DNA of 64,000 bases from Pseudoscardovia radai (lineage in GTDB: Bacteria > Actinomycetota > Actinomycetes > Actinomycetales > Bifidobacteriaceae), in contig NZ_MWWR01000005.1 of assembly GCF_002259605.1 (NCBI RefSeq), positions 62,199-126,198 on the forward strand, written 5' to 3'. Positions within the stretch are counted from its first letter, which is position 1. Each line of letters starts with the position of its first letter. Shown piece by piece: positions 49,943 to 58,986 of this stretch. Made by a program: the position numbers and the translations under genes. A model generated the notes under the pieces. That model did no database searches, was not told where the DNA came from, and saw only the letters and a list, made by a program, of their open reading frames with translations.

Positions 49943-51094
49943 TCACATATCGACGTCCACGCCCACGGCTTCCGTGACGGAGGAGAATCCGTCGCGGCGC
50001 AGAAGCTCGGCCAGGCCGCGTTTGAGGACGGCGATGTTCTGGGGTCCGAGGTACATCAGCGACGACACGAACTGAATGAGGCTCGCGCCGTTGCGGATCT
50101 TGCGGTAGGCGTCCTCGGGCGTGAACACGCCGCCGATGCCGGCGATGATGAAGCGATCGCCGTATTCCTTGTACACCTGCGCGATAAGCCTGTCGTTCTC
50201 GTCGCGGCACGGTCCGCCGGACAGTCCGCCCTTCCAGGACTCGGGCACATCGAGCCCGGTACGGTCCTTCTGCAGGTTGCTCAGCGACACCGCCTGCACG
50301 TCATGCGCGGCGAGCACGTCGAGAAGCGCGCTCATCTCCTTCCAGCTCTTGTTCAGCGGCAGCTTGACGAGCACGGGCTGCGAGCGGTCGATCTCGTCGA
50401 GCGCGTCGAAGAGCAGGTCGAGGTTGACCGGATCGTCAGTGAAGGGCTCGCCGGCCATCGTGTTCGGGCACGAGACGTTGATCTCGATCATGTCGGTGCG
50501 CCCCACGGCGCGGCGCATGGATGTGCAGTAGTCCTCGATGCCTTCGTCAAGGTCGCCGCACAGCCGGTCGTTCGTGCGCGCAAGCGACACGGAGACGCGC
50601 ATTGTCTCGCACTGCGTCCACGCCTTCTCGGCGCGGCGGATCACCTTCTCGGAGCCGTCGTTCGCAAGCCCCGCGTGCACGACCATGCTCCGGTACTGCG
50701 GGAGGCGGTGGAACCAAGGGCGCGGATTGCCCGCGCAAGGGCGGCTCGTGGTGCTGCCGATGGTTTCGAAGCCGAATCCGGCGGCGTCGAGCACCACGGG
50801 CAGGTCGCAGTCCTTGTCAAGCCCAGCGGTCAGGCCGAAGGGGTTGAGGAATGGCACGCCCATCACGGTTGATTCGAGGATGGGATCGGTGTAGTCAAGC
50901 ATCTCGCGCAGCATCCACATGAGCGGGCGTACGCGGACGGCCTGGCGGCAGAAGTCGATCATGGCGGCGTGCGCATAGTCGGGCTTCATGGCGAAGAAGG
51001 CCTTCTTGGCGATTTTCTGGTAGCCGAAGGCGAAGAGCCCGGTGCTGGCCCTGTTGATGGCGTCCTTGGCGGGCGACTCGGTTGTATAGGTCAT
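49943..51094 (-). CDS. pyrD: Dihydroorotate dehydrogenase
   Basis: FMN enzyme that oxidises dihydroorotate to orotate in pyrimidine synthesis. 383 residues. The N-terminal region (FAFGYQKIAKKAFFAMKPDYAHAAM ... FLNPFGLTAGLDKD) is like that of class 2 (quinone-dependent) enzymes. However the catalytic-base motif reads EINVSCPNT with Cys at 209, where class 2 enzymes normally have Ser (SSPNT) and class 1 enzymes have Cys. FMN-phosphate loops are present (IIAGIGGVFTPEDAYRKI; GASLIQFVSSLMY). GGAGAGGCC precedes the ATG at 51094. Its 3' side runs directly into a 72-bp hairpin array. Confidence 0.93.
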   Translation of the reverse strand: MTYTTESPAKDAINRASTGLFAFGYQKIAKKAFFAMKPDYAHAAMIDFCRQAVRVRPLMWMLREMLDYTDPILESTVMGVPFLNPFGLTAGLDKDCDLPVVLDAAGFGFETIGSTTSRPCAGNPRPWFHRLPQYRSMVVHAGLANDGSEKVIRRAEKAWTQCETMRVSVSLARTNDRLCGDLDEGIEDYCTSMRRAVGRTDMIEINVSCPNTMAGEPFTDDPVNLDLLFDALDEIDRSQPVLVKLPLNKSWKEMSALLDVLAAHDVQAVSLSNLQKDRTGLDVPESWKGGLSGGPCRDENDRLIAQVYKEYGDRFIIAGIGGVFTPEDAYRKIRNGASLIQFVSSLMYLGPQNIAVLKRGLAELLRRDGFSSVTEAVGVDVDM

Positions 51095-51161
51095 GGCCTC
51101 TCCTTTCGACGGGAGCGTTGCGGCTCCGATGCCGTGGGATGCGCGGGCGCACGGAATACGA

Positions 51162-52520
51162 TTACGCGATGCGCGGCGTCCACCGCTGCGTGGCATACTT
51201 AGCGTCGCGCAGGGCGCGCGCGTCAGCCATCACGTCTTCTCCGATTGTAGCCTCATGGGCCCCGGGCAGCGTGGCGAGCGCGAACCGCCCGAGATAATCC
51301 ACGATGGCGCCGCGTGTACGAGGCGCCTTGGAGTCGGCGAGCCCGTCGAGCTGCCGACGCAGCGGATCGACGCGGCGAGAGGCGGATTTCACGGCTTTGT
51401 CACGCATTTTCTCCGAGGAGACGCGCAACACGCGGACCATGGTGTCGGCGTCAATATCGTAGGCCATCGTGACATGGTGCAGCAGGCAGCCGGGACCGGC
51501 ATCCGCGGCAGCGCCGGCACCGGCACCGGCATCTGCCGCGCCTGCGCCAGCCTCGACGCGCGGGGCGGGGAACCGACGCGCGGCCGACCCGCCGATTTTG
51601 CCCCGTGGGGAGGCGAGGTCGTTGAAGGCGTCGAAGCGCACGTCGAGCCCCAGCTGCCGCAAGGCGACGACCACCCACTCGTTGCACCGTCGGTAGGCTT
51701 CGCGGGGCGTCAGCCCGTCCACGAAGGCGAGAGGCACGTACAGCGAGAACGTCACGGTGTGTTCGGGGCGCACGAACATGGCGCCTCCTCCCGTGCAGCG
51801 GCGCACGACGGTGAAGCCCAGGCTGCGCGCGGCATCCGGGTCCACCTCATGGCTCAGCGACTGGAAGGCGCCGATGACGACGGCCGGCGCGCCCCATTTC
51901 CACAGGCGCAGCAACGTTGCGGTGCGGCCACACGCCACGCTGCGCGCAATGGATTCGTCGAGCGCCATCTGCATGGCGGGATCGAGGGGCTCGGGGTCGC
52001 GCATGACGCCCCAGTCGCAGCTTTTCCACGCGTTGGAAAGCGCCACGGGTGCACCATTCACGATGTCGCCGCGCCGTGACGCGAGGATATTCTGTGACGT
52101 GAGGACGTTCTGTGGCGCATCTACAGCTTCTCCGCTCTCCACGGTTGGAGTGCCCTTCACAACATCGGGGTCTCCCGCGGCACCCGTCCCGCCCGCCGCC
52201 CGCGCGGCGGCGATGGCGATCGCCCGCGCGTCGATGCCCACAGGAAGGGAGTCTGGCGCATGCACCGAGAACAGACGGCGCAGGGTGGCCTCGATATCGT
52301 CAACCGTCGCTCGTCCCTCCCCCACGCACTGCGCAATCGTCATGCCGGCCGCCTTGAGCAGGGGAATCGTCAGCTCATCGACGGACGCGAAGAAATCGCC
52401 GTCCACCTGCGCGCCCTCGGCATGCTGCGTTTCCCCGGCATGTGTGTGGTCACTCCACATAATCGTGACGCCTACGAGCTTGCCGCCCGGCGTCTTGTAC
52501 TCGCCTCGCGTCTGACGCAT
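51162..52520 (-). CDS. lplA: Lipoate-protein ligase family protein with reversed domain order
   Basis: Attaches lipoate (or octanoate) to a lysine of lipoyl-domain proteins. 452 residues. The start (YKTPGGKLVGVTIMW ... VDGDFFAS ... ATVDDIEATLRRLF, about 1-110) resembles the small accessory domain that sits at the C-terminus of E. coli LplA; here it precedes the catalytic domain (about 185-452: DPAMQMALDESIARSVACGRTATLLRLWKW, VVRRCTGGGAMFV, and the lysine motif DLASPRGKIGGSAARRF). A ~25-residue Ala/Gly insertion lies in the catalytic domain after that lysine. GGAGGAGG precedes the ATG at 52520. The GcvH-like gene at 58.4 kb is a plausible substrate. Confidence 0.87.
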   Translation of the reverse strand: MRQTRGEYKTPGGKLVGVTIMWSDHTHAGETQHAEGAQVDGDFFASVDELTIPLLKAAGMTIAQCVGEGRATVDDIEATLRRLFSVHAPDSLPVGIDARAIAIAAARAAGGTGAAGDPDVVKGTPTVESGEAVDAPQNVLTSQNILASRRGDIVNGAPVALSNAWKSCDWGVMRDPEPLDPAMQMALDESIARSVACGRTATLLRLWKWGAPAVVIGAFQSLSHEVDPDAARSLGFTVVRRCTGGGAMFVRPEHTVTFSLYVPLAFVDGLTPREAYRRCNEWVVVALRQLGLDVRFDAFNDLASPRGKIGGSAARRFPAPRVEAGAGAADAGAGAGAAADAGPGCLLHHVTMAYDIDADTMVRVLRVSSEKMRDKAVKSASRRVDPLRRQLDGLADSKAPRTRGAIVDYLGRFALATLPGAHEATIGEDVMADARALRDAKYATQRWTPRIA

Positions 52521-52634
52521 CCGATCCTCCTCCGATTGCCGCTTCCACGAATGGTGCGCCACCGCACCCGTCACGTGTGCCGTCTGCGCACCATACCGAT
52601 GCACGGGGCGCCCGGCCATGCACACACGGTAGCA

Positions 52635-52663
52635 CGACACGCCTCGTTTCTCACGCGTGTCAC
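52635..52663. repeat. Palindromic repeat in the lplA-leuB gap, copy 1
   Basis: CGACACGCCTCGTTTCTCAC followed by GCGTGTC; the arms GACACGC and GCGTGTC are complementary. It lies about 115 bases upstream of lplA. An almost identical copy is at 52841-52870. Confidence 0.75.
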
Positions 52664-52726
52664 GTGACCACACCACAAAGCTCACACGCCATGCCCGGCG
52701 ATTGACAACGGATATAAACGGATATG

Positions 52727-52773
52727 AAAAACGGGATCTTCGGGATTCCACCGTGGAATTCCAAAGATCCCGT
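52727..52773 (-). terminator. Intrinsic terminator after leuB
   Basis: On the minus strand, ACGGGATCTT (52764-52773) pairs with AAGATCCCGT (52731-52740), with further internal GGAATTCCAC/GTGGAATCC pairing, followed by TTTTTC. It is about 175 bases after the leuB stop. Confidence 0.85.
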
Positions 52774-52840
52774 CGCCGCCGCCATCCGACGAGGCTTCCC
52801 AGGTCGGCGCCGGATGGCGTGGCGTCTTACGCGCCGGCCG

Positions 52841-52870
52841 CGACACGCCTCGTTTCTCACGCGTGTCGCG
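52841..52870. repeat. Palindromic repeat in the lplA-leuB gap, copy 2
   Basis: Same palindromic sequence as 52635-52663, including the identical 11-base centre. The two copies lie either side of the leuB terminator. In the 428-base gap 52521-52948 nothing else is evident. Confidence 0.75.
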
Positions 52871-52948
52871 CTCCGATGCAAGTCAAACGGCCGTCTGGTT
52901 CGCGGGGCGGCACAGCGCTACCCGCAGTATCAGGCGGCTTCAGGGCGC

Positions 52949-53986
52949 TTACAGACGCGCCAGGATGTCCTGACCCACCTCATGCGTGGTGCGCTGGGTC
53001 GACCCCTTCTCGAGAATGTCGGCCTGCACGGCGGCGTCGATGCGCTCCGCCTGCTCGTCGAAGCCGAGGTGACGCAGCAACATGGCGGTGGAAAGGATGG
53101 CGGCCGTCGGGTTCGCGATGCCCTTGCCGGCGATATCCGGCGCAGAGCCGTGGATCGGCTCGAACATCGACGGATACTCGTTCGACGCATTGATGTTGCC
53201 GGACGCGGAGTAGCCCACGCCACCCACCACGGCGCCGGCCTCGTCGGTGAGGATGTCGCCGAAGAGGTTGTCGGTGAGGATGACGTCGAAACGGCTCGGA
53301 TCGGTCACGATGAAGATCGTGGCGGCGTCCACATGGAGGTAATCGTGCTCGACCTCCGGGAACTCCTGCGCCACCTTGTCGACGACGCGCTGCCACATGT
53401 CGCCGGCGTTCGTCAGAACGTTCTTCTTGTGCACAAGCGTCACGTGCTTCTTGCGCTTCATGGCGAGCTGGAAGGCGTAGCGGGCCACGCGCTCGGCGCC
53501 GAACCACGTGTTGATGGAGACCTCGGTGGCCACCTCGTTCGGAGTGTTGCGACGCACGGCGCCGCCCGCACCGCAGTACAGGCCCTCGGTGCCTTCGCGC
53601 ACGACCACGAAGTCGATGTCGCCGGGGTTGGCGAGCGGGGAGGTGACGCCCTTGTAGAGCTTGGACGGGCGCAGATTGATGTACTGGTCGAGGGCGAAGC
53701 GGAGCTTGAGCAGCAGGCCGCGCTCGAGGATGCCGGCCTTGACGCGCGGGTCGCCCACGGCGCCGAGGAGGATGGCGTCCTGCTTCTTGATGAGCTCGAG
53801 GTCCTCGTCCGGCAGAATCGTGCCGTCAGACAGGTAGCGCTCGGCTCCGAGATCGAAATCCGTGTAGTTGAATTCAGCGACGCCCTCGGTGGCCTTCTCA
53901 AGAACGGCCTGGGCCTCGGGGGTGATTTCCTTGCCAATGCCATCGCCGGGGATGACGGCGATGTTGTATGTCTTCTTTTCTGCCAT
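52949..53986 (-). CDS. leuB: 3-isopropylmalate dehydrogenase
   Basis: Oxidative decarboxylation step of leucine synthesis, using NAD. 345 residues, standard length for the actinobacterial type. Motifs: [75 protein letters not shown], the substrate/metal [31 protein letters not shown], and [21 protein letters not shown]. Its terminator is at 52727-52773. It complements ilvBN at 7-9.5 kb in branched-chain amino acid synthesis. Confidence 0.96.
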   Translation of the reverse strand: MAEKKTYNIAVIPGDGIGKEITPEAQAVLEKATEGVAEFNYTDFDLGAERYLSDGTILPDEDLELIKKQDAILLGAVGDPRVKAGILERGLLLKLRFALDQYINLRPSKLYKGVTSPLANPGDIDFVVVREGTEGLYCGAGGAVRRNTPNEVATEVSINTWFGAERVARYAFQLAMKRKKHVTLVHKKNVLTNAGDMWQRVVDKVAQEFPEVEHDYLHVDAATIFIVTDPSRFDVILTDNLFGDILTDEAGAVVGGVGYSASGNINASNEYPSMFEPIHGSAPDIAGKGIANPTAAILSTAMLLRHLGFDEQAERIDAAVQADILEKGSTQRTTHEVGQDILARL

Positions 53987-54097
53987 GGCTCCGAGCTTAG
54001 GCGGCGCACAATGGGCGCCGGCGGTGAGTATCGCCTGCCGGACACAGCGTCCACACTGTGAACGCCGCGTCCGGTGCAGGCACCACCGCCGCTCGGA

Positions 54098-56737
54098 CTA
54101 CCGCGTCAGTCCCATCGTGACAAGCGTCCACGCGTTCTCTTCGCTGACTTCCTGCCACTGATGGTAGCGGCCGCTGCCACCGCCGTGGCCCGCGTCGATC
54201 TCGATGCGCGCGATGGCGTCGGCGCCCGCCCCGGCCTCCTGCAGGCGAGCGAGCCATTTAAGCGGCTCCACGTACAGCACGCGCGTGTCGTTCATGGAGG
54301 TGGTGATGAAGATATGCGGCATATGCGACGTTCCGTACGCCGCGTCGCGCGCGGCCGCGTCCATCGTGTTCTCGTAAGGGGAATACGATTTCATGTACTC
54401 ATACACGCGCCGGTCGTGCAGCGGGTCGCCCCACTCGTCCCACTCCGTCACGGTCAGCGGAAGGTCGGGGTCGAGCATGGATGTCAGCGCATCGACGAAG
54501 GGCACGTCCGCCTCGATGCCGGCGTACAGGTACGGCGCCATCGTCGCGATCGCGCCCATGAGCAGGCCGCCGGCGGAACCGCCGCAGGCCACGGTGCGCG
54601 AGCGCGCCACCCAGCCCTGTGCCTGGAGCGCCGCCGTGACGTCGATGAAGTCGGTGAAGGTGTTGGCCTTGTTCGTGCGGCGCCCCTGCTCATACCAGGC
54701 GCGTCCCATCTCGCCACCCCCGCGCACATGCGCCAACGCATACACCACGCCGCGGTCGAGCATGCTGGGGCGCGACACGGAGAAGCCCGGGTCGGAGCTG
54801 ATGCCGTAGGCGCCGTAGCCGGTGATGAACAGGGGCGCGGCGTCCAGGTGGTCTTGGGAGAGCCATGCGTCGGCGGAGCGCGCGGCGGCATCGGCAGCTG
54901 CGTCGACAGCGGCATCGGCTGCGCCGGCATTCCCGTCGCGAGCGCCATCGCGCGCGGCGCGGTTCGCCGCAATCATCGACGCCACATCGGGCGCGTCGAT
55001 CACCGTATCGACGAGGCCCAGGCCGCCCGCCGCGTCGAGCGCGGGCACGAGCCCGGCCTTCCACACCAGCGAAACCGGCACTCGCACGCCGTCGCGCACG
55101 CGCACCCACAGGCGGCGTTCGCGGTACGCGGAGGCATCGTAATGCGGCACGTCGCGGCGACGCAGAAGCGTGTCCTCGCCCGTGCGCATATTGAGCTGGC
55201 GCAGCTCCGTGGGCTGCGTGAAGCTGTTGAACGAGTAGCGCGCCGTGGGCGCCTCGTACGACGAATTGCCCGAGAAGCCGATGGAGACGAGCAGGTCGGG
55301 GCGGTTCGCGGTGATCTCGCGGAACGGCCACGGACGGCCCTCGAGGAAGGCGCGCGCCGCCTCCGCCTTGGGCATGATGGCGATATGGGTCAGGCTCGAG
55401 GCGCGGTAGTCGAGCGCCACGTAGTCGCGGTACGCCGCGATGCCGTCGACGCGCAGACCGCGCAGGCCTTGCAGGATGGCGGGATTGCGCGGGTCGTCGC
55501 ACGGCGTGTCGGCCGGCAGGGCGCGCTGATCGGGCGAGGACTTCTCGCATCCGGCGGCGCTTCCGACGGCCACCACCTGCCCCTCGCCCAGCGTGTACGG
55601 CGGCTTGTGCGAGCGCAGGTCGATCACGTCGATTTCGAAATTCGGATTCGTGACGTTGTGGATCACGAGGGCAATCGGAATGTCGGAGCCGCCCTCGCCC
55701 GCACCTTCGAAGGAGGCGAAACTCACATCGTATTCCACGCCTTCGGTGCGCGGGATGAACGGTTTGAACTCGCCGGTCGGGTCGCTTGCCGGCAGCAGGA
55801 GCACCTCGGTGGTTGTTTTGGAATCCGTCTCGATCACAAGGCGCGTTTCGTCGAACGACATTCCCACGCCCACCCAGAAGCGCTCGTCGTCCTCGTGCCA
55901 CGCCTCGCGGTCCTCGGAGGCCGGCGTGCCGACGCGGTGCCGCCACACGGAGTAGGGGCGCCAGGCGTCGTCCACCTTCGTATAGAAAACCCACTTGCCG
56001 TCGGGCGTGATGAGTCCGCCGGCGGCCACCTGGTCGATATGCTCCGGCAGGTCGCGGCCGGTGCTCAGGTCCCGGATGCGAAGGTCGTAACGCTCGTCGC
56101 CGTGGGTGTCGGTTCCGTACAGGAGCCAGCGCCCGTCGCGGCTGAGGTCCATGACGCCGAGGCGGAAGAAATCGTGGCCCTCGGCCTCCTTGTTCGAGTC
56201 GAAGACGATTTCCTCGCCCGGCAGAGGGGACTCCGGGTCGACGGTGGGCGGGTTCCAGTCCTGCGCGTCGAGCACTGGCGTGCGGCAGGTCACGCCGTAT
56301 TCCTGGCCCTTGTGCGTGCGGCCGAAATACCAATAGCCGTGGATGCGCACGGGAACCGACATGTCGGTTTCATGCACGCGGCCGCGCAGCTCGTCGAGCA
56401 GCGTGGCGGCGAAGGCGGCGTGCGGTTTCATGCGCTCGCCGAACAGCGCGTTCTGCGCGGCCACGTAGGATGTGACGTCGGGCGAGGTTTTCTCGCGCAT
56501 CCACTCGTAGGGGTCGGTGAAGACGTCGCCGTGCGCCTCGCGCCGATGCACGATGCGCCGGGCCGGCGGGTATCCTGCGGCCGTGAGGCAGTCCAGTCGG
56601 GCGCCTTCGGTGTCGTTGGCGCCCCTGGCACCCTGCGCGGCCTGTGCGGCCTGTGCGGCCCCGGCGTCTCGTGCGCCCCCGACCACATTGGCGGCGGCTT
56701 CCTTCGCAGCGCCGTCCATCGTGCCATCATCGACCAT
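54098..56737 (-). CDS. ptrB: Oligopeptidase B-like S9A prolyl-oligopeptidase family protease
   Basis: Cytosolic serine peptidase that trims short peptides, usually after basic residues. 879 residues: an Ala/Gly-rich start of ~45 residues, a beta-propeller domain (about 50-560), and a C-terminal alpha/beta-hydrolase domain with the triad Ser in ACGGSAGGLLMG, Asp in TSMNDTRVLY and His in DAGHGGGSGRY. The GGGEMGRAWYEQGR segment is typical of oligopeptidase B. It is ~180 residues longer than the E. coli enzyme, mostly in N-terminal and propeller insertions. AAAGGCGG precedes the ATG. Confidence 0.92.
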   Translation of the reverse strand: MVDDGTMDGAAKEAAANVVGGARDAGAAQAAQAAQGARGANDTEGARLDCLTAAGYPPARRIVHRREAHGDVFTDPYEWMREKTSPDVTSYVAAQNALFGERMKPHAAFAATLLDELRGRVHETDMSVPVRIHGYWYFGRTHKGQEYGVTCRTPVLDAQDWNPPTVDPESPLPGEEIVFDSNKEAEGHDFFRLGVMDLSRDGRWLLYGTDTHGDERYDLRIRDLSTGRDLPEHIDQVAAGGLITPDGKWVFYTKVDDAWRPYSVWRHRVGTPASEDREAWHEDDERFWVGVGMSFDETRLVIETDSKTTTEVLLLPASDPTGEFKPFIPRTEGVEYDVSFASFEGAGEGGSDIPIALVIHNVTNPNFEIDVIDLRSHKPPYTLGEGQVVAVGSAAGCEKSSPDQRALPADTPCDDPRNPAILQGLRGLRVDGIAAYRDYVALDYRASSLTHIAIMPKAEAARAFLEGRPWPFREITANRPDLLVSIGFSGNSSYEAPTARYSFNSFTQPTELRQLNMRTGEDTLLRRRDVPHYDASAYRERRLWVRVRDGVRVPVSLVWKAGLVPALDAAGGLGLVDTVIDAPDVASMIAANRAARDGARDGNAGAADAAVDAAADAAARSADAWLSQDHLDAAPLFITGYGAYGISSDPGFSVSRPSMLDRGVVYALAHVRGGGEMGRAWYEQGRRTNKANTFTDFIDVTAALQAQGWVARSRTVACGGSAGGLLMGAIATMAPYLYAGIEADVPFVDALTSMLDPDLPLTVTEWDEWGDPLHDRRVYEYMKSYSPYENTMDAAARDAAYGTSHMPHIFITTSMNDTRVLYVEPLKWLARLQEAGAGADAIARIEIDAGHGGGSGRYHQWQEVSEENAWTLVTMGLTR

Positions 56738-56849
56738 GGCATACCGCCTTTCTGCCGCGTGTCGCGCGGCCCGTGCTTCCTTCGGCCCGTGTCTCCTTCG
56801 CCCCGTGCTTCTTCCGATATTCCACCCGAACGGCGGGACACACGCCGCG

Positions 56850-58313
56850 CTAAGCCGCGGCGCTTCCCGCAGCGCCGTCCCTGGCTCTCTCCTTGGCGCT
56901 TTCCTTAGCGAGGCGTTCGATATACGGAAGCATCGTGGACATGAGATTGGAACCGGTCGGTCCGTAGAACACGGGCACGTCGATGTCGGGCACCCGCCGG
57001 GGCACCGTGACCCGCGACGTGACCTGCCGGATGCCGATCGCCGCCACGCGTCCCGGATACCGCTGCGCGATCTGCGCGTAGGTGGTGGGGTCGGACTGGC
57101 CGTCGTCGCCCAGAAGGATGAAGCGCATATTCGGAAAATCGCTCATGAGCTGCTCGGCGAACTCGAGTTTGTGCTGCACGCCGCTGGGGATGAAGGTTTT
57201 CGGGCGCGGGTCGAAGTCGCGCAGAAGCAGCGGGCCCTGCGGGTATCCGTTCGCGCGGATCAGGTGGCGGATGCTGCTTTCGACGTTCCACGGCGAGGTG
57301 GACAGGTAGAAGAACGGGGCGTCGGGCAGCGTGCGGCGGATGCGCTGGTAGAACGCGGGCATGCCCTCGACGGCGCGGCGGCGGTTGGGGTCGCGGAACA
57401 GCATGTTGAAGATGGCGCTCCACAGGCGCGGCACGTCGGTGACCATGATCGTGTCATCCACGTCGGAGATGATGCCGAGCGGGGTTTCGGACGGGATGAT
57501 GACGAGCTGCGTGTGCACGGGGCGGCGGTTCGCCACCGAGTACTCCACGTCGTGCACGCCCGGCTCGAGGCGGCGCTCGATCAGAAGGTCGAGATAGCCC
57601 TGGGAGTCGGAGAAAATGCTCTGGCCGCTGCGTTCGCGCGATTCGTCACGCGGGTCGAAAACCTGCGTGGAGCCGACCTGCATGGTGAGCACCGGCACGT
57701 TGTCGATGCTGACGGTGACGCGCACGCGACCGGCGGGCACCATGAAGGCCTGTCGGATGCCCGGACGCGCGGGGCGGGAATCCTGGCCCTGCGGGGCGTA
57801 GGTGGTGCGGCAGATCAGGCGCGAGAAGTCGGTGGTGCCGTAGCCGATATACGGTTCGACGCGCGGAATCCAGTTCATGCGGCGCGCCTCGCGGGCGGAG
57901 ATGCGCGTCCACATGCCGAAGCCGCTGGTGACGGCGCGGCGCACCGCGCGCACGACAGGCGGCTTGTTCTCGGGGCGCTCCTCGCGGCTGACGTTATCGA
58001 CGGCGGTTTCCGCGCGGCTGGCGATAATCGGCCCGTCGGGCAGCTCGTGCACGATGTCGGCGGCGTCGCGGCGCCTGGCGCGCTGGCGGCGACGCGCCCG
58101 GCGCGACCCGGTGAAGCGCCGCAGTCCTCTGCCGCTGCGCGTGTCGGTGGCGGAAGAGCTACGGCCGGTGGAATCGTGCGCCGCGGCGCCATCGTCTGCC
58201 GCACCATCGGTGCCTGCCGCGCCATCGTCCGGTGTCACGATGGCGTCATCGTCGTCATTTTGCGCCCATGCCGGTTCCTCGGGCACACCGAAATGCTTGC
58301 TGCGCCGTGCCAT
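56850..58313 (-). CDS. App1-like phosphatidate phosphatase domain protein (DUF2183)
   Basis: 487 residues. Residues 1-130 are Asp/Ala/Arg-rich with a very basic patch (RRARRRQRARRR). A beta-rich domain follows (YIGYGTTDFSRLICRTTY ... VPAGRVRVTVSID). The C-terminal catalytic part is HAD-like, with the nucleophile motif GIISDVDDTIMVTD, then PFFYLSTSPWNV, RDFDPRPKTFIPSGVQHKLE and ILLGDDGQSDPTTYAQIAQ; this matches App1/DUF2183 proteins, of which yeast App1 is a phosphatidate phosphatase. No signal peptide; the basic patch could contact membranes (inference). GGAGCAC precedes the ATG at 58313. Confidence 0.88.
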   Translation of the reverse strand: MARRSKHFGVPEEPAWAQNDDDDAIVTPDDGAAGTDGAADDGAAAHDSTGRSSSATDTRSGRGLRRFTGSRRARRRQRARRRDAADIVHELPDGPIIASRAETAVDNVSREERPENKPPVVRAVRRAVTSGFGMWTRISAREARRMNWIPRVEPYIGYGTTDFSRLICRTTYAPQGQDSRPARPGIRQAFMVPAGRVRVTVSIDNVPVLTMQVGSTQVFDPRDESRERSGQSIFSDSQGYLDLLIERRLEPGVHDVEYSVANRRPVHTQLVIIPSETPLGIISDVDDTIMVTDVPRLWSAIFNMLFRDPNRRRAVEGMPAFYQRIRRTLPDAPFFYLSTSPWNVESSIRHLIRANGYPQGPLLLRDFDPRPKTFIPSGVQHKLEFAEQLMSDFPNMRFILLGDDGQSDPTTYAQIAQRYPGRVAAIGIRQVTSRVTVPRRVPDIDVPVFYGPTGSNLMSTMLPYIERLAKESAKERARDGAAGSAAA

Positions 58314-58420
58314 GTGCTCCTCTTTCCTGCCGCTATGCCGCGCCCGTCGCCGCGCTTCCATCCCAATGCCTATGCGACGTGTCTGCACACAAGCCTACGC
58401 GTAACCCTACACTCGCGCGG

Positions 58421-58879
58421 TCAGGCGAGGGTGGAGAGGTAGTCGGCGTAGGCGGCGGCGTCCATCAGGCCGGGCGCCTCGTCGAGGCCGGCGCCATCCG
58501 CGCCATCCGCGCCGTCTGCGCGCAGCGTGAGAATCCAGCCGGCGTCATAGGCGTCGGAGTTGATGATGGTCGGGTCATCGTACACCGCACCGTTCGTCTC
58601 CTCCACCGTGCCGCCGACCGGGCTGACGAAGGGCGAGATGGATTTGCCGGATTCGATGTCGAAGGATTCTGCACCGGCCTCGAGCGTGTCGCCGGGCGAC
58701 GGCATGTCGATGAACACGAGTTTGCCGAGTTGGTCGGCGGCGTAGGCGGTGATGCCGACGGTCGCGGTGCCGTCGGGGTTGGTGCGCACCCACGCGTGGT
58801 CGCGCGAGTAGCGGCGGTCATCCGGGAAGGAGTTCCCGGGGAAAGTGGTATCGGTGGCTGCGTTCGTGTTTTCAGTCAT
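58421..58879 (-). CDS. gcvH: GcvH-like lipoyl carrier protein
   Basis: 152 residues with a complete lipoyl-domain fold like glycine cleavage H protein: RDHAWVRTNPDGTATVGITAYAADQLGKLVFIDMPSPGDTLEAG and the acceptor lysine K79 in FDIESGKSISPFVSPVGGTV. The usual ES-V-K-A reads ES-G-K-S here. The C-terminal DGADGADGA stretch is an unusual addition. No GcvT or GcvP lies nearby, and the lplA gene 6 kb away could lipoylate it, so a role outside glycine cleavage is possible (inference). GGGAGC precedes the ATG at 58879. Confidence 0.88.
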   Translation of the reverse strand: MTENTNAATDTTFPGNSFPDDRRYSRDHAWVRTNPDGTATVGITAYAADQLGKLVFIDMPSPGDTLEAGAESFDIESGKSISPFVSPVGGTVEETNGAVYDDPTIINSDAYDAGWILTLRADGADGADGAGLDEAPGLMDAAAYADYLSTLA

Positions 58880-58986
58880 GCTCCCAGAGTACCGAAAAAA
58901 CACAAGGGCGCGCACGGATTTCGCTCCGCGCGCGCCTGTCGAATCCGGCCGGAGTTCGGTCGGCTTCCTGCCGGTATCGCTCCCGG

